From the NCBI GenBank assembly GCA_028554795.2, contig CM068830.1, forward strand, positions 48,374,227 through 48,438,226: a DNA stretch of 64,000 bases. Reading direction: 5' to 3'. The position numbers and the translations under genes were made by a program. Position 1 is the first letter of the stretch. Each line of letters starts with the position of its first letter. The notes under the pieces were generated by a model. The model saw only the letters and a list, made by a program, of their open reading frames with translations, did no database searches and was not told the origin of the DNA. This document shows, piece by piece, positions 34,441 through 47,615 of this stretch. Source of the DNA: Sinohyriopsis cumingii (lineage: Eukaryota; Mollusca; Bivalvia; Unionida; Unionidae).

Positions 34441-36618
34441 TATAAATACAAACCTCCATTCAATAATAGCCTCTGTTCATTGTTGTATTTGCATCTTCCA
34501 TTTCCATTCCGGCTTTCAGCAAAATTGTAAATTGCGTTGTGCGAAATGTTATAGCCCCTTCTTATCTTCTTATTTATTCTCATTTGTGTGTAAATTCGTG
34601 TATTTCGCAATTCTCCTACTTGTTTATATTTACTTATATTCATGTATTGCTCATTCGTTCATTTGATCGTCATTCTTTCATTACTTTTATTCCTAACGTC
34701 TACTTTTTTAAAGTGATATGCACCTATTTATGTGTGATCGCCCATTAATTGTAATTTTAATTATAAGACGGACCTGTGAAATCAAACACTCAATGAATTA
34801 GATTATTAATGACAATATCAATAATAGTTATTTCGATGAAACAAAAATTGAAAATCCTAAGGCAGATAGTTATAATTAAATTTATATAGCCTTGGTGGAG
34901 GAATTCCTGAAAACTATTTGAAATTTTGTCTATATGCGCGATTAAACACTTTTCATGTATTAACCTTTTCAGATATTAAGAAGATTGCATGTGTCAAAAT
35001 TGGCATGAAAAGGCAAATCAGTCAGCCAGTCTATGTATTTAAAGAGTACACGTCATTGGTGGAATATTTAGAAATATCTATGCATAGGATTACATCTTTA
35101 CATTCCTCTGAACTTTCATATATTTAGATTTTCTAGCCATAAACCTAATACTGACGCAGGCAGATATGAAGGTATCATTATTTCCCGACTGATTTTTTTT
35201 TTGGTAATTTCTATTCCAGCAATAATTGTAATAATTTACCATTGATTCATGACGGACACTATGCAATTTTCTTTTACCAAGATACCAAAGAAAAAATATG
35301 AAGATAAACGTTGGTGTGCCCGTCCATGTTAATCAAAATTTTATAGCTTGAATTCATCTCAAACACAGAGTTTATTTATGCCATTTATTAGATAGAAAAA
35401 AAGCTGTATTAAATGTCTGACAGTTTGACCATAAGAAGTGTACTGCGCTCCAATATAGTGACCCTTTGGTGTATTTTATTACATAAACCTAAAAACTTAC
35501 TGAAATAATAAATATAAATATCTTCCGTTTTTCACTTGTATGGAGATGGCATTGTAATCACCCTTTCATAACAGTGAGTTTCCATTCGGATCTACGGTAA
35601 TTTCGCCCTGGGAACATCGTCTTCATTAACTGGACATACTGAAAACTCAGGAACCATGTACTAAAGTTTGTCCATTGGGTTTAAGACACTGTCCACACTG
35701 GCTTTTGTTGTTGTTGTTGTTGTTGTTGTGTGGTCATGACGTCATTACGCGTTGGGTCACATCCGCATAATTAGTAGCATACGATGTTTATAACATTACG
35801 TACCTACTTGTATAGCTTTACCAACCCCAACCCTTTGTATATGAAACGAGTCCAAGGAGCGATCGGCATTTCCCAGCATTTGTTTAAATTTAGACAAAAT
35901 GTCAATAGATGGTTCATAGACGGATTTACGTACAAATTTATATCTCGGATCCAGCGTGAGATCTAGGAATAATTTGTAGCAGAAGTCCACAAATTAGGTG
36001 ACTGCATATTCTTGACGAAGCTTAAATATTACAACAGGCTCTGTGAATGTTCTTAAATCTATATCATCCCGGCAGAGAGTAAGTTTAATGTTAGATTGAA
36101 GTAATTTATTTGAAAATTAAAATAGAATAGGTCTTTGCAAACTACAGACTTAAAATGTTCCAGAATAGATAGATAAATAAATGTACAGTAGGCCTACTGA
36201 AGTTTGGCCCCGCAGGAAGCTCACCATACAGCGGCCAATGCGAGTGAACCAGTTCAGATTAGACATGAAGACGGATTATCTTATTTCATATAATTAGGAA
36301 TGTATTCCTTTTTAGCTCAACTATTTGAACAATAAAGATCAGCTTGGCGTCCTTGGTTATGGGGTAAGTTGTTTATGTCCAGATCTGTCATTAATCGTGT
36401 GTGTGATATTTGGTACTAATAATGCTATTTATTTAGCGATGTGATGTTTAATAAAGAATAAAGCACATTTTGACTCTAGGTGGGGCTTTAGGGTGTTGAA
36501 ATGTGTACTCTAGGACTATGTTTCAAGTTCATGATTTAGGACAAGTTAGTATTTATACGTATATGAAATTTTGCTTTCATTAAATCAACACGATTTTCGT
36601 ACCACACCTGTTACGTAT
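34441..36618. other. Non-coding stretch
   Basis: Contains a (GTT)n microsatellite at 35703-35729 and no recognisable gene. Confidence 0.45.
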
Positions 36619-36626
36619 GTATGATA

Positions 36627-36806
36627 GGTTTGGTCTCACTAGAGCGCATCCCATTTGAGCGCCGCTCAGTGAGGCGCTGAAGAAAAAAAAAATTCTCATT
36701 AGGGCTAATCCCATTAGGGCGCGAACAAATCTCACTAGCGCATTCCCAATAGGGCGCGGAGAAAAAAATTAAGTTCAACAAGATTGAATTGCCATCACGT
36801 TTGATG

Positions 36807-36876
<70 letters not shown>

Positions 36877-37510
36877 ATGTACAAAAACGGCGGTCTCGTC
36901 ACTGTTAGAAAATAATTACTAGACAGAAACCAGAGAACCATCAGTACACATAATTTTATACAACTATTATACCTTACACCGGTTTATTCTTTTTTGTACG
37001 CAATAAACAACTAGATAAAAAATGTAATGCAAATTAAAATATATAAAGTGGTCATTCCTAGCACAAACACGATATTACATGAATAAAACAAAAAAGATAC
37101 ATATATAACACAAACACAATACTGTAATAGATTGATCCTTGGTCAAGATCACTATAATTTAGAGACCATGTTATAGAAACCAGTCGCAAGACCTAGTGTC
37201 AGAAGAAGGAAGTATATGTCATAAAGAAATATACCGGGAAGGAAAACAAAGAAACCAGCGCCAGGGACAGTATGAGTACGACACATCGTAAAATAATAAA
37301 ATGCAAAGATCAATGATCAATCCCCCGAACGAGAATAATAAATACTTTGTTTCTTCAAGATTCTTTTGATTAGTTCGTGCTCTAGCGATACTAGTTCTTC
37401 GCGCTCTAATGGGATGCGCCTTAATAAGATTAGCTCTAGCAGGACAAAAATATTTTTTTGCGCTCTAGTGGGATAAGCTCTAGTGGTTTGCGCTCTAATG
37501 AGACGTTACC
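36627..37510. mobile_element. MITE with composite inverted ends, 884 bp
   Basis: The left end is GGTTTGGTCTCACTAGAGCGC and the right end in reverse complement is GGTAACGTCTCATTAGAGCGC. Exact 8-bp duplications GTATGATA lie at 36619-36626 and 37511-37518. About 130-150 bp at each end consist of reiterated phrases of the type CTCA(C/T)TAG(A/G)GCGCATCCCA in opposite orientation. A (TA)n run (36811-36871) lies inside. No coding capacity is visible. The duplication length fits hAT-like elements, though the termini are not the common CAG type. Confidence 0.88.
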
Positions 37511-37518
37511 GTATGATA

Positions 37519-38372
37519 ATGACTAGGGTGAAAATGTTACAACATGGGGGGGGGGTAGTTACGTAGAGATTTTTAAAAACGTTAGATTTCTAATAAGCTA
37601 GTCCAGCTATGGTGTCATCTAAGAGTTCCTGTTGACGATATGTATACCTTCTGCAAACTGTGGTAATTAATACAGGTGATATTTGTCATAATAGTCCTTG
37701 TTTTGGTGGATGTTTGTGTATATTTCAAAACATTAAATTTATGCTTGTTTAGCTCCTTTCAACCTGCAGCTTAAAAGTATGATCATGGATAGTGTTGTTT
37801 TCATCAATTAATCAACAACAACAGCAACAGCAACAATAACAATAATAATAATAACGAATGGTTTGCGCAGTAATACCTTAGAAGGAACAATTCACCTTTT
37901 TGATAAGAATTTAAGCTCTCGGCTTATTTATTATTTGTCGTCTGAACCAAATTACACTGGTCGATGTTAGCAAGAAAACGGGAGAAATTCTACATCCCAT
38001 TCATATCAAAATTGTAATTGGATCATCACAGTTTTAAGTAATCATACGAGGACATCTATCTCTCTCTCTCTAACTGTACATACATAATGTGTATCATTTC
38101 ATTTTGTTTTACTCTATTTAATACCATAATTGGCCTTGATGATGGGAAATAGTTTAGCTTTCATACTGTGAAATGAATACGAGTTTGTTAATTCTGAATG
38201 TGTGGAAGCGTGTGGAAGCGTTAGCACTGTTCTACGAATGAGCAAAATTAATGTCTTATTTATGTCACTGGAAAAGTAAAATATTTTCTACACAAATTAT
38301 TCAAATTGCTTAAAATATTTTACTTTCAACAGAACAATGTTCTCAGCTGAATACTTACAGCTTTCTACATTT

Positions 38373-38412
<40 letters not shown>

Positions 38413-38785
38413 GACGGTAAATATTGGTGTTGACCACAAATGGCTTACAAAGGGGCGAGTTAAATGGTACAATAGGTACTAATGTAGTGTATCAGTAAAT
38501 TTATCGTCAGGTTATTTATTATTATCATTGTTCTGTTTGTTTAGTAATTATTTTCTTTATATTGCTGGGTTATTTGTGTAGAGCTTCTGCTGCAATTTGT
38601 CATTACTTTCTATAAATAAATAAATAAAAATTTGCGAAACGCCACGCTCAATCAGGCAGTCACTAAACAGAGCTGGATAGGGGGGCGGGTCAGGACCCCA
38701 TCCTCTAAAAAAAGGTCCCTTCCCCCGCCCCCCCCCCCCACGTGCGGTCACTTGTGACATGAAATTTGACCATCGTTTTATTCTT
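37519..38785. other. Non-coding stretch
   Basis: Simple repeats near 37815-37855 (CAACAG/AATAAT) and (TG)n at 38377-38410. No gene seen. Confidence 0.45.
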
Positions 38786-38789
38786 GCGC

Positions 38790-39110
38790 ACGTAGCCGCT
38801 CCGGTAGCCTAAGTTTTTAGAGCGTCCGCAAAGGATGCGGGAGGTCGAGGGTTAGAACCCTGGCCAAGTCACACCAGAGACTTATTTCTTTTTAAAGCTG
38901 TGCTAGCAGCTGCCTCGCTTAACGTTTAGCATTAACGGGGTAGTGTTAGGACTGGTCGGCCTGGTGTCAGAATAGTGTGGCAGGGTGGGACATCATGCTA
39001 CGTGTCTGCGGCAGGATGACCCAGTGCTAGACATCACTATAAACTGTCACACCTCAGACATTGTAGCGATATGACTGCAAAATTGTTAAAGCTATGTTAA
39101 AAAATCCAAA

Positions 39111-39144
<34 letters not shown>
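38790..39144 (+). mobile_element. SINE-A, tRNA-derived, plus strand
   Basis: The head contains a box A-like GTAGCCTAAGTTTTTAGAGCGTCC and a box B-like GGTTAGAACCC with tRNA spacing. The body (CAGCTGCCTCGCTTAACG, TTAGGACTGGTCGGCCTGGTG, GACATCACTATAAACTG, GTAGCGATATGACTG) is shared with the copies at 39.7, 40.3, 45.9, 52.0 and 58.0 kb. The tail is (CA)n. Confidence 0.85.
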
Positions 39145-39148
<4 letters not shown>

Positions 39149-39458
39149 AAAATAATCATCATGATCATTCCGTAAAGCTCTGAAACAAGACTTCTTTAAT
39201 TATAAAACAGACCACTAAATCAGCAATACATAGCAGCTTACATTCATCGACAACAAAGACATCCACTAGCAGACCCGTCTATCATAAGACCAGGGATCGG
39301 GTCATGGTTAATGTACAAACGCACCGTGTTTCGCAGTACTTAAAGGATAGATAATAAATGGATACCTCAGTATTTAGTATTTTGATTAAGATGATTTATA
39401 AAAATGTAATTTTCATAACTCAGATTTATTTCTGAATTAGCAAGCATATGCTTTCATC

Positions 39459-39514
39459 ATGTTGCTACACACACACACACGCGCGCGCGAGCACAGGCAC
39501 AGGCACACACACAC
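39459..39514. repeat. CA/CG-rich simple repeat
   Basis: Interrupted CA, CG and CAGG runs. Confidence 0.8.
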
Positions 39515-39714
39515 AATATTTTTTCTTTCTAAATATGAAAGGTGCGCCAAAACTCAATTTTTTAAAATGATCCATATGCCATCATTCCTGTTCGCACACT
39601 TTAACATAAATTATAATTTGTGCAAAACAGATATAAAACACAATATGCCCTAAATACATTAAGCGACAGGTCCTACGCGTATGTACGTATGTACAATCGC
39701 ACGCATGTACGTAC

Positions 39715-40038
39715 GTATGTGTGTGTGTGTGATTTGGATTTTTAACGTAGCTATAACAATTTTTCAGTCATATCGCTACGATGTCTGCAGTGTAGCAGTT
39801 TATAGTAATGTCTAGCACTGGGCATCATGCTCCAGACATGTAGCATGATGTCCCACCTAGTCACATTATCCTGACACCAGGTCGACCAGTCCTAACACTA
39901 ACCTCTTAATGTTGAGCGCCAAGCGAGATACAGCTGTTAGTACCATTTTTATAAGTCTTTGGCATGACTCGGCCGGGATCGAACCCACGACTTCCCGCAT
40001 CCAAGGCATGCTCTAACCACTAGGTCACCGGAGTAGTC
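39715..40038 (-). mobile_element. SINE-A, minus strand
   Basis: Reverse orientation copy: the tail (TG)n at 39717-39732, then the body in inverse order, then the box B complement (GGGATCGAACCC near 39976) and the box A complement (CTCTAACCACTAGGTCACCGG) up to 40035. Confidence 0.88.
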
Positions 40039-40098
40039 CGTACGTATGTACCTACGCATGTATGTATGTATGTATGTATGTATGTATGTGTGTGTGTG

Positions 40099-40130
<32 letters not shown>

Positions 40131-40305
40131 TGCATGTATGTATGTATGTATGTATGTATGTATGTATGTATGTATACATGTATGTATGTATGTATGTATG
40201 TATGTTTGTATGTATGGATGTATGTGTGTACGGACGCTCGCACGTACGCACATACGTACGTATGTATGCATGTATGTCTGTATGTATGTATGTATGTATG
40301 CATGT
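40039..40305. repeat. (ATGT)n-rich microsatellite between two SINE heads
   Basis: Long ATGT runs broken by (TG)n and (CG)(TG) variants. Open frames rich in Tyr/Met/Cys or His/Thr on both strands are artefacts. Confidence 0.95.
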
Positions 40306-40600
40306 CGACCTTTCCGGTGGCATAAGTGGTTAGAGCGTCCGCCTCGGTATCGAAGATCCCGGGTTCGAATCCCGTCCGAGTCATATCAAAGACTAATAAA
40401 AATGGTACTAGCAGCTGCCTGACTGTGCGTTTAGCATTAAGAGGTTACTTTTAGGACTGGTCGGCCTGGTTTCAGGTGGTACATGATGCTATATGTCTGC
40501 GGCATAATGTCCCAGTGCTGAGATCAGTATGAACTGCTATAATGCAGACATCGTAGCGATATGAGTCAAAAATTGTTAAAGGTACGTTACAAATCTAAGT

Positions 40601-40629
<29 letters not shown>
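40306..40629 (+). mobile_element. SINE-A, plus strand, well-preserved tRNA-like head
   Basis: The head reads GGTGGCATAAGTGGTTAGAGCG (box A) and GGGTTCGAATCCCG (a near-consensus box B for RNA polymerase III) with proper spacing. The body follows as in the other copies and the tail is (CA)n to 40629. This is the best-preserved pol III promoter in the window. Confidence 0.92.
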
Positions 40630-40632
<3 letters not shown>

Positions 40633-40733
40633 CAATACTGTCTGATATATCTTAGCCCAAACAAGAACGCATGTTGGATTACCCTGCTCTGAATCATCGC
40701 CGGAATATTAGCTAGGTTAAGTAGTTCTCCCTT

Positions 40734-41932
<1,199 letters not shown>

Positions 41933-41940
41933 GGTAGAAT

Positions 41941-42146
41941 CAGAGGCGTATATGGGGGGGGGGGGGGGGAGGGGGTACATATGTCCCCGGGCGCCAAGGT
42001 ACAGGGGCGCCAAAATGAGGCTTACAACGTTACATTATAATAAGTAAACAAGGGTAATATTCAAAAATGTGATTAAACGGGGAGGGGGCTGGGGCGCCAA
42101 TTTTATAGTTCGTCCCCGGGCGCAAAATATCATAGCTACGCCTCTG
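41941..42146. mobile_element. Non-autonomous hAT element, 206 bp
   Basis: The ends are CAGAGGCGTA and TACGCCTCTG. Exact 8-bp duplications GGTAGAAT lie at 41933-41940 and 42147-42154. The inner ends share GTCCCCGGGCGCCAA and its partly degraded copy TCGTCCCCGGGCGCAAAA. A G-run follows the left end. No coding capacity. Confidence 0.92.
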
Positions 42147-42154
42147 GGTAGAAT

Positions 42155-43147
42155 TAAAGGTGTATTTAGTCGGGACAAATTAAAGTGTCATCTAAGTTGT
42201 ATAGCATAATATAGAAAGTAGAGAAAATTGTGCACAAAACTCAAAAACAGATTGATAAAATTATACTCAGTAATCTACTACGAACTGGCATCTGTTGATT
42301 AATTGCAAACTGTTCTATTTCAGCCAGATTGACCTGACAGCGTGACGTTGTATTAGAATAGTTACTATGTTATTTGTCCACTGAACAAAAATATACAATG
42401 TTATGCATCCAGTATTCATGCAAAGTAATTTGCTTAAAACATCCAAGTGAGAAATGTATCGTAATGACCAATTCGTAAACTTAGTATCCTAATCAATATA
42501 ATTTAAATGAAATGTCAAACTTACGCTTCAATGTTGTCGAGTTATAACATTCTCTGGTGATGATTACGTCGCAAACACAAATTACACACAAATTTCTAAA
42601 ATGAGGACCATTTCCCTGGCCTTTTTTCAGATCGCCTGAAGTCCATATGGAAACTATGTACTGCACCACCACTATAGAAAGAGAGTTTTAGAGTTTGACC
42701 CAAGTGTCTCAATCGACTGCCAAAGGCGGAATGACCATATTACCATAGTAATTCTTTTACGTTTAGGACCCAAGTTGTACAATAAATTAATGTATAAATT
42801 ATTTCCATATATTGTCATTGGTGAGGTGTTGGCCTGGTCAAAGTATGGCCATAGATTTTAATAGATACAAACCACACCGGTCACGTATTTCATACCAACA
42901 GTAAAAAAACAGAAGGTAGCAGGTGAAGGCCTGTCACGATGACTAGTGTCTGAAGGCTCGATTTTCACGTGTTATATTGTAGTTCAGTGGCTCTACGGCA
43001 TATAATGCAGTCGGGAAAGTAGGACAATTGCAATGGATAATGTGTGTATGGATGTGTATGGTTGTTTGCTTTTTTGGGTGGGTGGGTTTGAGTGGTACCA
43101 GAGCATCAAACATCTTGACATTTTCATAGATTTATTGATAAAATTTG
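42155..43147. other. Non-coding stretch
   Basis: No gene or bounded repeat recognised. Confidence 0.4.
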
Positions 43148-43153
43148 ATTCCC

Positions 43154-43276
43154 TATGGGCAGCCGTCGCCGCCAAAATTACATTAATCAAATGATGTAGT
43201 ATGAAATCAAATGATTTAACCTAGCAAATGAAATGATAAATCCAGATTCCAAATGATGTGGTGTCGGCTGCCCATA
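43154..43276. mobile_element. Very small MITE, 123 bp
   Basis: The left end is TATGGGCAGCCGTCGCCGCC and the right end in reverse complement is TATGGGCAGCCGACACCAC. Exact 6-bp flanks ATTCCC lie at 43148-43153 and 43277-43282. The centre has several AAATGAT phrases. The superfamily cannot be assigned. Confidence 0.65.
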
Positions 43277-43282
43277 ATTCCC

Positions 43283-45240
43283 GTGTTTATCAAAATATAT
43301 TTGTAAGAACATGGATCATAAAATGAAAATTCTAATGTTTTAAGTACGCACAGAGCCTCTGTACAATACGTTAGATTTTGCACGTAAGACTGCGATATCA
43401 GATTGTCAATCCAGAGATGCCAGTCGGGTCAACCAGTTTTTACAAACTGTTACAGACATTTGACTTCTTTTTCAGGGATAAAGTTTTGTAACCCACATCT
43501 TGGGATTAGGCCCGACATCCAACATTGACAACAAATGCATCTAAAAGACATACTGAAGAAACGTGGCTCTTAAATTTACCATACTGTTTTATAGGAACAC
43601 AGGTATTCAAATCACGTGTATATTGCCTGTTGTTAAATATTTCTTGCTTCTATGCATATCACGTAACAACAATTTAGCAATTTGCAAAAACGACTGCAAT
43701 ATAGGGTTGTCATTCCAGAAATTCCATTTGAATCCAGCAGTTTTGAATTATTTGAGACGTTTAATTTTTTTATGACGGATACATTTTTTTTTATAACCCT
43801 GATCACGAGGGCAGGTTTTGCATCTGTGAGGATGTAATTTTCTGTCGATCTATGAAGAACATATTAATTTGGGCCAGAGAACAATTAATTAGTTTTAGGG
43901 GGGTATGTGCTTGTTAAATCTCTATACTGCAATGATTTATAATGTCTATGTCGGGAGAGGAGGTGATTCTTAATTAAGCCTTCGTTTACTCAACCGTCGG
44001 ACGACTAGAAAAGGGAAGGTTAACTTCGATTTTATGTCAGAACTGTTAGAGCTGAGTTTTTTCAGAATCAGTTGCTTGAAAATCTAGAAATCAGGCTGAC
44101 CGCAAGGTTTCCGCCAAGTTATAACAGCGGTAGATATATTTAGTCCTGATTGGTTACGCTAAATAAGGTGCGTGGTTCCTATACTAAATTTCTTGGGGTT
44201 AAATTGCCCTCACCGGAAAAATCTAGTCAGTCTGCAATTTTCCTGCAAGAGTGAAAATATAAGGGACTCCGTGACTGAATTTGCAAGAAATTCTCTCGTA
44301 AAACATTTGTCAAAGGGACCGGATGTCTGGAAAGTCGACGGACACAATAGAAGCGAACAAAGCTTGAAAGCACAAGGGGAAATAGCTCCCCGGACGTATC
44401 CACGTACCTACTTATCCAAGTACTTAAGTATCCACCTACCCACATAAAGTTTGAGGGCCGAAAAGAGGCGAGACAGTAGGGAGGTTAGAAAAGGGAAAAA
44501 GCGAAAAGACCTAGAGGAACCACCATAGTGAAGTTGGAGTGGACTGGAATAAGCGGGTTATGAAATTGTACAAGGCAATGACTTCGACCATTTACTCGAT
44601 TATATGATGAACCAATTCTATCATTTAAACAGATCGGCTATTTATATAAATATATTTGTGTTTGAAATTCGGTGAAAGATTTATTCCAAAAAGAAGTGGA
44701 TCTTCCTAATGTAATGTATTATCCCAGTTGTTTATGTAACCTCACAACACCACCACCAGTAGCACGGTGGGCGCTCGTCTAGGGATCAGAATACTTTACC
44801 TGAGTAATGAGTCTCAGCAAATATATAATAGAATAATTATCTCATGTTAACAAATAGCTATCAGAGTGAATCGAATCATTGTCTGCTTATTTTATTTTAG
44901 ATACTGTGCATGCAATTTTCATACCATTTCTTTTCATATTGTGATGAAAATATTGTAAGAGATTGAGGCAAATTCCTTGCGGTTCGGGTCGTATTCTAAA
45001 TTTGTGAAGTAAATTGAAGAATTACCTTTGTATTCCCTTGAGAGAACAGATATTCAGGCCAACCCCGCAGTAGTAATTACGCCTTGAGTGTGTAAGCATT
45101 ATGCTGAATTAGGGGAGACATTGCAGCTGTGTACTGCCCGTTTATTAATTGTTGGTGCAGGGATAGTCTGCTTTAATTGAGTATGATAAATACGTGTGGG
45201 GCTATTTTCGAGTAGGGCAGTAGAACTTAAGTGTAGGTAA
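43283..45240. other. Non-coding stretch, possible retroelement leader at its right end
   Basis: No gene recognised. Sequence just before 45277 probably belongs to the untranslated leader of the Gypsy-like element that follows, but no long terminal repeat pair was found within the window. Confidence 0.4.
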
Positions 45241-45276
45241 AGGACAATTATTTTGTCACCGTACAAGTAGACCAGG

Positions 45277-46795
45277 ATGGCGACAGAAAATCAGTGAGGG
45301 AATTTAAGTTGATTCGTAAGGACGAATTGGGAAGAAGGGGCCCAGTTAACTGAATTTGTTGAGTGGAATGTGAGAGAATACAAGGAGCAACTAGCCGCGA
45401 CGCGATTGAAAGACAGACAAGCAGCTGAGCGCGAGCGAGTGAAAGACAGGTAGCTGAGCGTGAACGAAAGCTCGAACTAGCCAGATTGCAGACCGAAGAC
45501 AAATCTAGAAAACGCGAATATATGTTAGCCATGGAGAGGCTGGGGATCGACGCAGAGTCCAGAAGGAGCGAAAACCTGAATGAACGTTCAGGACCCACCA
45601 GTAGGCGATCTGGAGACAGACGACCAATACAGATGACCATGTCCATGTTCAACGCAAGGACGAAATCACTGACAACTTTTTGACGCAGTTCGAAAAGTTG
45701 GCACTGGTTTACAAGCTACCCAAATACCAGTGGACTGTCAATATTTCGGCATTCTTACAGGGAGCCGCGAAAGACGTCTACCAGAATGACACCGATCGTG
45801 GTAGGCGACTACGACGCTCTGAAGAAAACGCTACTACGGCATTATAAGCTGTCGGCGGAAACGTTTCGGAGAATCGTCGATGAGAGCTGTGATTTGGATT
45901 TGGATTTTTTTAACGTAACTTTAACAAGTGTTCAGTCATATCACTACGATGTCTGCAGTGTAACAGTTTATAGTGATGTCCCACCCAGTCACATTATCCT
46001 GACACCAGGCCAACCAGTCCTAACACTAACCTCTTAATGCTGAGCGCCAAGCGAGGCAGCTGTGAGTACCATTTCTGTAAGTCTTTGGTATGACTTAACT
46101 TTGTCCTAAGATATGTGTTGGTTCATATGTCTTAAATGTGATGTGATGTGATTTTGGATTTTTAACGTAGCTTTAGCAATTTTTCAGTCATATCGCTACG
46201 ATGTCTGCAATGTCGGACAATCGAACCCACGACCTCCCGCATCCGAGGCGAACGCTCTAATCACTAAGCCATCGGAGCGGTTCGATGATAGCTACCGAAA
46301 CGCGTGCGCAATTCCATAGCCAAGTATGAGTGATTTTTGATAAATGGATGACTGGTACCACGCTAACGTACGAAGGCATACGCGAGGAAATTTTGAAAGA
46401 GCACGTCTTAAGTACATACAGAAAAAACTTAATAGTGTTCTTAGCGGAGCGTGAATTCTCAACCTTCGATAAGAGCGTGATGGCCGAGCGCTATGAAAGC
46501 GCACACTCGCGTCCAACCATCTGGGGTGGCAGGGACTGACCTGGCATCGGCGAGCATAGAAAGACCACTGAGGTGGTACCCCAAAGACGGAGTGGTCAGA
46601 ATGGTGGAAGGCCAGGGGCCGGAAATCGCAGCCGAGAACATTTCCGCGGGTCGGGGAAGACTCAGGGGGCAGAGAAGTATATCACAGGAAGGAAAGGTGA
46701 GCTGGTGTGTTACGGCTGCAACAGACAAGGCCATGTCGTTAAGGATTGTAGGAAGTATCGTCCGACATTGCAGACATCGTAGCGATATGACTGAA
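45277..46795 (+). pseudogene. Gypsy-like gag remnant interrupted by SINE sequence
   Basis: A broken frame from ATG 45277 runs through a charged coiled coil (ERERKLELARLQTEDKSRK) to RRPIQMTMSMFN, then QFEKLALVYKLPKYQW, FLQGAAKDVYQ and LKKTLLRHYKLSAETFRRI (to about 45880). This is the capsid-like domain typical of Gypsy/Ty3 gag. SINE-A sequence (about 45893-46282) interrupts it. Beyond the SINE the gag continues with RFDDSYRNARAQF and YRKNLIVFLAEREFSTFDKS. It ends with a zinc knuckle CYGCNRQGHVVKDC (C-x2-C-x4-H-x4-C, about 46710-46751). No pol part follows. Confidence 0.85.
45888..46282 (-). mobile_element. SINE-A sequence inserted in gag (complex copy)
   Basis: A minus-strand SINE-A body (45893-46094) without head is followed by a second tail-proximal piece (46137-46218) joined directly to a SINE head (box B complement AATCGAACCCACGAC and box A complement near 46255-46275). 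TCGATGAGAGCT before and TCGATGATAGCT after the insertion look like a 12-bp target duplication with one mismatch. Confidence 0.75.
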
Positions 46796-46883
46796 AAATT
46801 GCTAAAGCTACGTTAAAAATCCAAAATCACATCACATCACATTTAAGACATATGAACCAACACATATATAAGGACAAAGTTAA
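46095..46883. repeat. 124-bp inverted repeats flanking the zinc-knuckle part of gag
   Basis: 46095-46218 and 46760-46883 are inverse copies with only a few mismatches (TTAACTTTGTCC, ATATGTGTTGGTTCATATGTC, GTGATGTGATGTGATTTTGG, GATGTCTGCAATGTCGGAC). The spacer is 541 bp and includes the SINE head and the C-terminal part of gag. Confidence 0.9.
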
Positions 46884-47604
46884 TTCCATATACCGCCAGC
46901 GTATTGACAAGAAAGTGTAAAAGCAAATATCTTGAACTGGTCGCAATTCTAATTTTCAAGAAATGGAGAGAATTTTAATGGGGTTAATTAAACATTCTTT
47001 AAAAGACCCATGCATGGCTTACTATATTAACACTGAAACAAAAGTAAAAATATTTTTTAATAATAGTAATTTTCAGGTTAAACTAGGATTAGAGTTCTTT
47101 CTCCTGGTTGCATAAAACTCGTGGACTGCCCATTTAATTTTCAGAAGAGGGTGTGGGCTGGGATATTCAACCCCAATTCTACAAATTTCCTGTCTAAAAT
47201 TGCTTGAAAAAAAATTCTCGCTCTGAGTAGGTCAAAAAAACTTATTATATCCATTAAATTAGTTGAAAATAATGATTTATCTTTAGGTAATAGGACACAA
47301 ATCTGGTTTGAAAGAAACTTCAAGCTGTCCTCCGACCAGCCAAATAAACGGATGGTCTCTTAGCAAAACGTTTATAGTTCTCCATAGATACCGCTATTGC
47401 AGAAAATGTAAAACTCCTATAAACTTTCTGTCACTTCATGATTTCATTCAGGACAGAAGATAATAAATATTACTATTATTAGTATTACAACGAATCTATG
47501 CCTTAAATTAAGTAACGGGAAGAAGCGAAACCAACAAGTTTTGTAAACAACAAGTAATTTATTGACAAAGTGGAAAGGAACATATCTAGTTTGAACTAAA
47601 TCCT
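46884..47604. other. Non-coding stretch
   Basis: Only short open frames without recognisable motifs. Confidence 0.4.
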
Positions 47605-47615
47605 AAATGTTCTAT

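Noticed and set aside
35703..35729. SINE-B tail on the minus strand
   Set aside because: The (GTT)n run resembles the (AAC)n tail in inverse, but no SINE-B body follows it.
40313..40385. Genuine tRNA gene
   Set aside because: The boxes are good, but the sequence continues into a SINE body shared with other copies and acceptor-stem pairing is not evident, so it is a SINE head.
40046..40422. Overlapping Tyr/Met/Cys-rich frames up to 124 residues
   Set aside because: They are read from the (ATGT)n array and run into SINE sequence.
45248..45652. 134-residue minus-strand frame
   Set aside because: It is the antisense shadow of the gag coiled-coil region.
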